Origin: Mangifera indica
Lineage: Eukaryota > Streptophyta > Magnoliopsida > Sapindales > Anacardiaceae
DNA: 64,000 nucleotides
Reading direction: 5' to 3'
Assembly (NCBI RefSeq): GCF_011075055.1
Contig: NC_058140.1
Span: 11,096,668-11,160,667 of the forward strand
The position numbers and the translations under genes were made by a program. Of the stretch, positions 56,924 to 64,000 are shown in pieces. The notes under the pieces were generated by a model. That model did not search any database and had not been told where the DNA came from. It saw only the letters and a list, made by a program, of their open reading frames with translations. Every line of letters starts with the position of its first letter. Position 1 is the first letter of the stretch.

Positions 56924-57517
56924 ATAAAAAAAAAAAATCTTAAATACCCAAAGAACTAAAATTACAGTCTTATCAATTCTCTTTTATATTACAAAGTTGT
57001 TATTTAACTCTAAATTAGCCTTAAAAAAATCTTTTAAATACCCAAATTTCATAAAAACCCATTTGTTTATCTCTGTTTTCACTCTCACCCTTTTTCCTCT
57101 GTTCCCACTTTCAAAGCGCAGTCAATTTCATTAATTTCCTCTTTTTCTTCCATTCCTTTATTCTATTCCTCTCACCCTATCTTCTTCCTCAATTTAACAA
57201 ATTCATATTGTTATCGATGACAATCCAAAATCGATCATTATAAAAAATAACTCATAACAAGATAAAAGAGAGGGTGGTAAGGCTGACAAGAGTGAGATTG
57301 TGTGATGGTGAAAAATTTATTAAAAGCATTTTCATTTCGAAAGTACCAACCAAACTTCGCTTTGACATTTTCATTTCGAAGTGCCAAACAATAAGCGAAT
57401 TCAACTCTTCATTCATTTTCAACCCAATTTAATAAATGAATAAATCCTCTTAGCCGGAATCGTTCAATCAACGCCTTTGATTTTGGATCACACGGTTCTT
57501 CGATCTCTATTCTGAGA
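56924..57517. other. Spacer and promoter region of the WD40 gene
   Basis: CT-rich stretches near 57070-57190 and a repeated TTTTCATTTCGAA word (about 57330 and 57368) precede the WD40 start codon. No further gene is visible. Confidence 0.45.
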
Positions 57518-60500
57518 ATGAATGGCGGCGAGTCTGATACAGTGGTGGAGGAGGATCCAACACCAACAACAAGAACGACTACAGAAGAGAACAACAAAAA
57601 TAGCGATCGCAATAACAAAGAGAATGTAAACTTAAAGGATCCAGAATTATTCAGTTGCTTGCTTCAACCTGCGAGTGCCGATTCGGATCCCGGCTATATC
57701 GGCATTCGCCGTCTCCTTCTTTTCCGCAAAGCGGAGTCCGGTGTCTGTAGCCGAATGGTATTGTTTCCGCGTGGCTTGCTTGTGTTTGTGTTTGATGTGG
57801 AATTTTGGATGTTCAGTGTGTGATTTGAGCTAATTTAGGAAGTAATTAAACTTGTCTGAGTTTGAGTTGATTTAGTTGATATGTAATTTAGTCAAGCGTT
57901 TACAATGACTGGACCAGTGTAATGATTTCGAATGCGTTTACAATGGCTTGAGGATGATTGTTTGATTTGTTCATGTTTTTGCCGGGAGACTGATGAGATT
58001 AACTTAGTGGATTGGACGATATGAAGTGCGATGAAGTGTTTTGGTTTTAAGAAATGTTAATAAATTAAGTTGATGTTACTCATTACATTATTGAATAGGG
58101 TCTGTGATTTTGGATTTAATTAAATGTTGTGAAAGAGTTTCAGGATATTTTGAAATCATAATGTTCGCCTAAATGATGGCTGGAAACCTTCTGTTTGTTG
58201 TTACACATCTTGTTCCTTGCACCTGGAAACTAATGTATAAGTATCTTTATATTAATTGCTATTATGGAAATAGGTACTTGAATTTATTTATGGACACTAC
58301 AGTTTTGAGCCTTGGATTTACTCTGTTTATCTTTTCAAAATGATTATTATTTCTGTAATGATGAGCAATTGATTTCTTCACTTTAAAGGATTGGAGATGC
58401 AATGGAAAAGGCTATGTAGCCTACCGTAATTACATACGCAGACCAAGAAATTGGGAGTTGCAAATAGCAAGCCTGACTAGCACTCCAGGAAACAGGTTGA
58501 CAAAATTTTCTTATGAGTAGGATTATTGTATGTTGATTATTTATACTAATTAGCCATGAGAAGTGAAAACTTTGATTTTTAATTGGATATCATGATTGTG
58601 ATAAATTTAACCAAAAAGAGTATTATAATGCTCCAGAAGGTGATATTGTGGTACCACGATAGAATAAAAGCATATTCTACCATTGTTGTTTCAAGGAAAT
58701 ACACGCTTATGTGCAAGTTGATGAGTTATTTTCCGTGATTGTTGGCTCCAATCTTTAAGCATAAGCATGTGTACAAGTATAAAAAATTCCTTGAACACAT
58801 ACAGAAAGAAAGAATATTTGACTTGCACTTCAGTCAAACAAAGGTCTGTTATTTGGACAATTTGCAGAGCTGTGATGACAGAGTACTTTGTTTATTTTTA
58901 ATTTTTTCCTTTTTAGGCCTGTGTTTTTTTGCTTTGCTTTGTAGTCGGACCTCTGAAGAAGTCTTATGGCTACGCAAATTTTTGGGTTGTGGTGCTGTTT
59001 TAAATTTATGTTTCAACACAATTCTGACATCAGGATGGTAATTTACTGGTTGATGCATCAGTGGGCGATGGCTTCAATCTTCAAATTCACTCTCCTTAAT
59101 GTTTGAGGTGGAAAGTTGTAGTTCTAGCAGGGTACGTGTAATTTCAATGAACCTTCATTATTTTTTGCTTGTCATTGCATCTAATGCTTTAATGAATCAT
59201 TAAATGATAAAAGGTACTAGTATGGAAGGATTTTTTTTTAAAATACTGAGCAATTTTTTTTTATGCTTACATAGTCATGTAAAAAGATTCTAGTTTTGTT
59301 TTTTTTCATTGTAATTATTGTAAGTTGCTCCTTTCCTTTTCTTACAGGACATGAGAAGTGTCAATGTAGCTTCAAGTCATAGAACAAGTTTTAGCTCAAC
59401 AGCAAGTGACAATGATCTGTTACGTCGTCGAGGGCCTGAACCTGGATATTCTTTTGTAGGAATGAATTGCATCTTTGATCAATGCAAGGCATCTGGTATT
59501 TTTGCCCCTCAAACCTTTCACATTGCTGTTATTAATTTGAGTGGTAGATTTTGATTTTTCTCTATGATGTAGCTTGATTGGCTTTATATATGCAGTTACT
59601 GTCTTGAAGTTTGGGCACATGAGTTCTGATCTACTTGCATATGGAGCATCAGATGGAACCTTGACAGTGTGTACTGTCTCTGAACCACCTTCAATCATCA
59701 AACAATTAAATGGACATTCAAAAGATGTCACAGGTTGGATTAACTGGTATTGTTTCTGTAGTCTTTGGTAAATGTTAGGGTGCGTTTAGTTGACGGTTTT
59801 TAAGTTCATCTTGGTAATCTATCTTTTATTCCCTTGTTTGGTTTATCAGTAATAAAAGATTACAGTAATCTTCTATTACCAATGTTAACGTGACAGGTAA
59901 TATAGGTGGTAATCTGATTACCACCTTCACCTTAGGTATTTAAAGATTACTGAGGTAATCTTGAGTTTATTATAGAAAAATTATTATTTATTAATTTTTT
60001 GAGATAAAAATAAATTTATTTTTAATTAATATGACAAATAATATAAAAAATATTTAAAAATAATTATATTTAAAGGCATTTAAGCAAAATAATTTACTAG
60101 TAATCTTTTATTACCTTTAACCAAGCACAATAATTATTTATACCTATCAAATTTTATCAAACATAGTAATCATTTATACCCAGTAATCTTCTAAGTAATC
60201 TATCTTCAAGGTAATCTTTCTATTTTAGTAATCAAACATTACCCAAACCAAACGCCCCCTTAGAGTTAAGTGTTTGCATCCATACCTTATCTGTTAGTTT
60301 CTGTCATTGACAGTGTGGATGTCATCTTACATGCCTCTTTAAGAGTTGATTTAATGAGTGTTGAATGTGATTGCTAAGCATTTACATTCTTGTTTGTTCC
60401 CTCATTAGCAGCTCTTAAAGTGAATTGAGTTTTATATACACTTAGTTAAATTGAATTCAGGTCCAATATTTACTTTTTCACTGTGCTCCTAAAATGCTAA

Positions 60501-62309
60501 TATATTTTCAGACTTTGACTTCACCTCCAACAATCAATACATTGCATCATCATCACTGGATAAAACTGTGCGAGTGTGGGAGTTATCAAAAGGCATTTGC
60601 ATTCGAGTAATATATGGAGTTTCTTCACAATTATGTATTCGTTTTCACCCTGTAAGTACAGACTGATAACTTTATTCAGTTAAAATATATGAACTTATTT
60701 CATTCTGAATGTCTTGTGTTTAGTAGTTCATATGTGTAAGATTGATTCGTGTTGCAACCAACTGCTTCTCCACTTTCTCTCTCACCCACTGTCTGCTATA
60801 CAACATGTTTCATATCGTAACTGAATGTTCACTTGGCCATGTCAAATTCTCTTTTCATTTTTTTGTTCTTTGTCTTTTGTGCAGGTAAATAACAACTTCC
60901 TCTCTGTTGGCAATGCAAAAGAAATCACTGTAATTTCTGCTTACCTTTGTTATCGGCATACCAAGAAAGAAAATTATCTTCTTAAAGATATTGGCTCCTT
61001 GGGTTTTTTTTTTTTTTTTTTTGAGATCCAAACTTTTATTTTTATTGATTTTGTTAAGGGAACAAAAGATGCTATTTTAAAACCAGGATACATGTGGATT
61101 GAGAGTGTCTGTTCTTCCCTATACATATCATCCTTAATGTGGGCATATTTTTTTATTTCAAGTCACATTCCATTAGGTGATTTGTAACACTTGATTATAT
61201 CTATACCAGGTATTCAACTTCAGCACTGGAAGAATTATTAATAAATTGGTCTTTGACAGTGAGGTTACTTCTATGGATCATGATCACACTGGTCAGCTCA
61301 TTTTCTGTGGGGATGGCCAGGTATATCTTGTATATGGTTGCTCTCTTTAGTGTTGAAACTCGTATATTCCTTTTTGGAAATTGTCAAATGGGTTGTTAAT
61401 ATATGCAGGGATGCATACACTCGGTATCTATGAACTCACACTCAGGTGGGCTGTCTCGTTCTCATCGTCATCGATCTACTGGCAAGCGAAAATCTCCAGT
61501 CACAACTGTGCAGTACCGGAGTTTCTCTCTGTTGGCACGGGGACCTGTGTTGCTGACATGCACTCAAGATGGAAGCTTGACTTTCTTCAGGTCTAGTATT
61601 GAGGACATGCCTTCTGCTATTAAGTTTAGTCTGTAGCACTAAGAGAAGGCTGTTATGTTGACCTTGCAGTGTTGCTTTGGAAGTACAAGGTTATCTTACT
61701 CTCCGGTGCTCACTCAAATTAGCTCCACGAGTTCACAACATTCGAGCATCCTTCTGTCCACTACTTTCCCTCGAACAAGGAGAATATATAGGTTTGTTTG
61801 TCAATCTCAACTTTAATATTTCTCTGAAATTAACAAATTAAAATCAAACATAGGAGAAAGAGATACATCATATAAGGATGTTGAATTTTGATTTCCTTTT
61901 TCAAAATTACTGTCATTAGTGGTATTAATGGGAACAACTTTATAGGAATCTATTCATTTTGCTTAGTGCTATTTATTTAAATAATAATTTTTTATTAAAA
62001 TTTTCTACTGTCATAATGTCATGTAACATGAAGTTGCCGGAAGTGAGGATTCAAATGTCTACTTCTATGATTTGACTCGGCCGAAGCATGCTTGTGTGAA
62101 CAAGCTACAGGTCTATCTCAACCTCTTTTAATATATATATATATATTTATTTATTTACCAATCTGCTGAGGAAGTAACCAAATGATTCATGACTGCAGGG
62201 CCATCGTTTTCCGGTGGTAGCCGTTGCCTGGAACCATGGAGAGAACTTATTGGCATCATCTGATCTTTACGGCGTTGTAATTGTATGGAAGCGAGCAAAC
62301 AAAAGTTAG
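57518..62309 (+). CDS. WDR13-like WD40-repeat protein
   Basis: Twelve exons join in frame to 496 residues: 57518-57757, 58389-58495, 59062-59131, 59348-59495, 59596-59733, 60512-60651, 60885-60929, 61210-61320, 61409-61590, 61670-61791, 62034-62110, 62199-62309. After a ~170-residue N-terminal region with a basic RNYIRRPRNWEL segment come WD40 repeats: 'HMSSDLLAYGASDGTLTVC', 'SLDKTVRVWEL', 'CTQDGSLTFFSV', 'SEDSNVYFYDL' and the closing 'ASSDLYGVVIVWKRA'. The layout and length follow animal WDR13 (about 485), a nuclear WD40 protein of unclear biochemical role. By analogy it is probably a protein-interaction scaffold in the nucleus. The Arabidopsis counterpart I recall is At2g16405, close to PAP10 and MCM4. 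The ATG chosen is the first in frame; an overlapping ATG at 57522 is out of frame. Confidence 0.85.
59778..60259. mobile_element. PIF/Harbinger-type (Tourist-like) MITE in WD40 intron 5
   Basis: Flanked by TTA on both sides (59775-59777 and 60260-60262). Ends are GGGTGCGTTTAGTT and, on the reverse complement, GGGGGCGTTTGGTTTGGG, the pattern of Tourist-like MITEs with a 3-bp TWA target duplication. The interior is full of TTACC/GGTAAT and AGTAATCTT words in both orientations. The element accounts for over half of the 778-base intron 5; the splice sites are intact. Confidence 0.8.
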
Positions 62310-62681
62310 AACAAATTTTGTATAGTGCACTGATGAAATTTCTTAGATAAGTTTCTTTTCACTGCTTCGTCATTCTTTTTGAAAATACGGTGATCCCTCT
62401 GGGTTTAATTCACATAAAGTGTATGATCTTGATTCATTGTATCAAACAAGATAAGGAAACTGAACTGTAATTTGTTTGTTCGAATCAAAATTTTGTACGG
62501 CTATCAGTTTACCAGCTTGTTATAAAGGGCCATTATGGAATGTGTAATTTCTCTTTATTATGCTGCACTCTGAGGTATTTACACTGCCATCATTATGCCG
62601 TCAGTGAAGGTAGAGGTGGTCAATCAGAAATTGTATGAAGATACTGTTAAAATATATGATATAGGGAAGCACCCTCAACAA

Positions 62682-62754
62682 TCCGTTGTAGTCTAGGTGG
62701 TTAGGATATTCGGCTCTCACCCGAAAGACCCGGGTTCAAGTCCCGGCAACGGAA
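62682..62754 (+). tRNA. tRNA-Glu (anticodon CTC)
   Basis: A full cloverleaf can be drawn. The acceptor stem TCCGTTG pairs with CAACGGA plus discriminator A. The anticodon stem TTCGG/CCGAA encloses the loop CTCTCAC with anticodon CTC at 62716-62718, and the T arm contains GGTTCAAGTCC (the B box). The sequence is otherwise that of common plant nuclear tRNA-Glu. A CAA motif lies just upstream (62677-62679) and a TTTT pol III terminator at 62765-62768, both typical of an expressed plant tRNA gene. CCA is not encoded. Confidence 0.95.
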
Positions 62755-62764
62755 AATGTTATGC

Positions 62765-62768
62765 TTTT
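62765..62768 (+). terminator. RNA polymerase III terminator of tRNA-Glu
   Basis: TTTT 11 bases after the discriminator base, the usual pol III stop. Confidence 0.7.
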
Positions 62769-62769
62769 A

Positions 62770-63030
62770 TGCCGTCAACAATTTTCAAAATATTATTCCT
62801 TAAACCAAAATTTTCTCTTGTTTATCCCTCAACTATTTTCAAATATTACCATTTACTGAACCCATTTTTTTTTTAAGCCCCCTTAACCAATTTCGAAATC
62901 TGAATAATTTTTTACTTAGACCCCTCAACAATTATCAAATCAAACATATTAAACTTTCCGAAAAAAATTCTTATTACAGCCCCCAACAAATTTCAAATAA
63001 AAAAGTTTACCTAAATCCCCCAACAATCTA
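62770..63030. repeat. Degenerate tandem CCCTCAACAATTTTCAAAT repeats
   Basis: Variants of (C)CCTCAACAATTTTCAAAT occur near 62775, 62828, 62884, 62925, 62984 and 63019, at irregular 35-60-base spacing, separated by AT-rich sequence often ending in TTTAAACC-like words. The words CCCTCAACAAT also stand directly upstream of the tRNA at 62671-62681. Function unknown; the pattern looks like an eroded minisatellite. Confidence 0.6.
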
Positions 63031-63199
63031 GAACTCAATACATACACCTACGTGTAAATCAAATTCTACATAATTTAACGATTAAATGTTAAAATACAAA
63101 TTTTGGCTGCTTCCATTTCCATTTAAAGGCCATGACTATTTCGTCACATATGAAACAACATTTTTCACAGTTTAAATTCATATTTTAAAACAAAATGGG

Positions 63200-63640
63200 C
63201 ATCGCCATTCCATAACTTTAACAAATCAGATAAGAAATGAAAAGACCTTTTTATCCATTGCTCTTCAAAGTCTAAATACTTTGTATTATACACAAACCTA
63301 TTTCATATATAAACAAAGAAGACAGAAAGAGGAAAGAAAGGAGGGGGAATTTACATCATATTACAGAAAATCATACACATCATCAGCTTTCAAAGGAGAA
63401 CGTGGTCACCGTCTGTCTGTCTGTCTGTCTGTCCGTCAGACAAACAGCTTATTCAGACCACTTTCCCTCTTCCACTAAATCACAACTAAACTTTGTCAGG
63501 AAGGTGTCTGCACGAAGCCTACGCAAAGATTTACAGGGGATGATTCTTGACTTGTTTATGTTCTTACTATCACCTCCGACGCCGTTTTGTATCCACCTGA
63601 AATGCCTCCATCAGTGGAAATTACATATATGAATGAGCCA
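63200..63640 (-). other. Possible 3' end of a minus-strand gene
   Basis: On the minus strand, CATTTCAG at about 63597-63604 is a good splice acceptor. It opens a short frame reading VDTKRRRR before a TGA at about 63570. The sequence below it is less AT-rich than the flanks and could be a 3' UTR. No further exon can be recognised before the window ends, so the gene, if real, is unidentified. Confidence 0.25.
63411..63432. repeat. (GTCT)n microsatellite
   Basis: Five perfect GTCT units followed by GTCCGTCAGACAAACAG, which folds back on the repeat. Confidence 0.9.
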
Positions 63641-63649
63641 ACTTTTAAT

Positions 63650-63995
63650 TAGGGCTGGATTTGAGCCAAACCAAACTAAAGTTAGTTATCAAGCTCCCCT
63701 CAAAATTGTTTGAGCTTGACTCACTTGATGGAGGTCGAACTCGAGTTCAACTACAATGCTAAGCTGAGATGAGCAAAAAAAACGTTGTTTTGATACGTAT
63801 TTAATTAATACAATATCATTTTAGTTGATTCGTATCTTGGTGAGCCAGACACTCCTCAAACTCGAGCTCGAAAATATTTAACTCTCAGGCTTGAGTTCGC
63901 TTAAACCAAGCTCGTTTAATACTTGTTCAAACCGAACTCGTTTTTGAACTTAAACAAGCTCTACTTAAATCCAATCCTACCTTTAATACATTGAA
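63650..63995. mobile_element. AT-rich MITE-like repeat with CTCGAGCTCGA core
   Basis: Begins AGGGCTGGATTTGAGCC and ends with a sequence whose reverse complement is TAGGATTGGATTTAAG. The interior has GAGCTCGA, AACTCGAG and an AATATCATTTTAGTTGATT word shared with the repeat at 16880-17165. TTTTAATT before and TTTAAT after may be remains of an 8-bp target duplication, which would point to the hAT group. Confidence 0.5.
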
Positions 63996-64000
63996 AAATA

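Noticed and set aside
60825..61187. 120-codon frame across WD40 exon 7 and its intron
   Set aside because: Runs from intron through exon into intron with a homopolymer T tract; exon borders and WD40 homology explain it.
63411..63432. Short tandem units that could suggest a CRISPR-like array
   Set aside because: A simple GTCT microsatellite with no spacers, in a plant nuclear sequence.

Overview
The window is nuclear DNA from a flowering plant, almost certainly a core eudicot and probably a rosid; the species cannot be fixed from the sequence. Evidence: six split genes with GT-AG introns (one GC-AG), plant-specific families (SHI/STY transcription factor, RD19-type cysteine protease, plant-type purple acid phosphatase), a plant-type tRNA-Glu gene, very AT-rich spacers, and plant LTR retrotransposons with the usual initiator-tRNA-Met primer site.

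Layout. 1-8.0 kb: decayed Ty3/gypsy material on the minus strand (two long LTRs, a degenerate gag carrying a 456-bp duplication, and a field of short half-palindromic motifs). 8.76-9.6 kb: a Mutator-like palindromic element. 10.5-11.5 kb: an SRS3-like SHI/STY transcription factor (+). 12-20 kb: no gene, but a second palindromic element with a perfect 9-bp target duplication, MITEs and an antisense copia polymerase remnant. 20.3-25.3 kb: MCM4 (+, 18 exons) behind paired E2F sites. 26.3-29.9 kb: a truncated gypsy element (LTR, primer site, gag) and a further LTR. 30.05-30.36 kb: degenerate telomere-like repeats. 31.9-39.5 kb: V-ATPase subunit a (+, 18 exons). 40.7-43.05 kb: RD19-type cysteine protease (-, 4 exons), tail to tail with the V-ATPase gene. 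43-50.6 kb: repeats and AT-rich spacer. 50.6-53.4 kb: purple acid phosphatase PAP10/PAP12 type (+, 8 exons). 55.6-56.9 kb: two abutting palindromic elements. 57.5-62.3 kb: a WDR13-like WD40 protein (+, 12 exons). 62.7 kb: tRNA-Glu(CTC). 63.2-64 kb: a possible 3' end of a minus-strand gene and a MITE.

The genes are not an operon-like unit: they cover replication licensing, vacuolar acidification, vacuolar proteolysis, phosphate scavenging and organ patterning. What joins them is ancestral gene order. From memory, Arabidopsis keeps the same genes split between At2g164xx (WD40, PAP10, MCM4) and At2g214xx (SRS3, VHA-a2, RD19B), with a third remnant at At4g39080/39090 (VHA-a3, RD19A). The window therefore looks like the less fractionated ancestral block.

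The most unusual material is a family of palindromic, Mutator-like elements sharing GGCCAAAG termini and 9-bp target duplications, one of which carries GC-rich gene-like sequence in its two hairpin arms.
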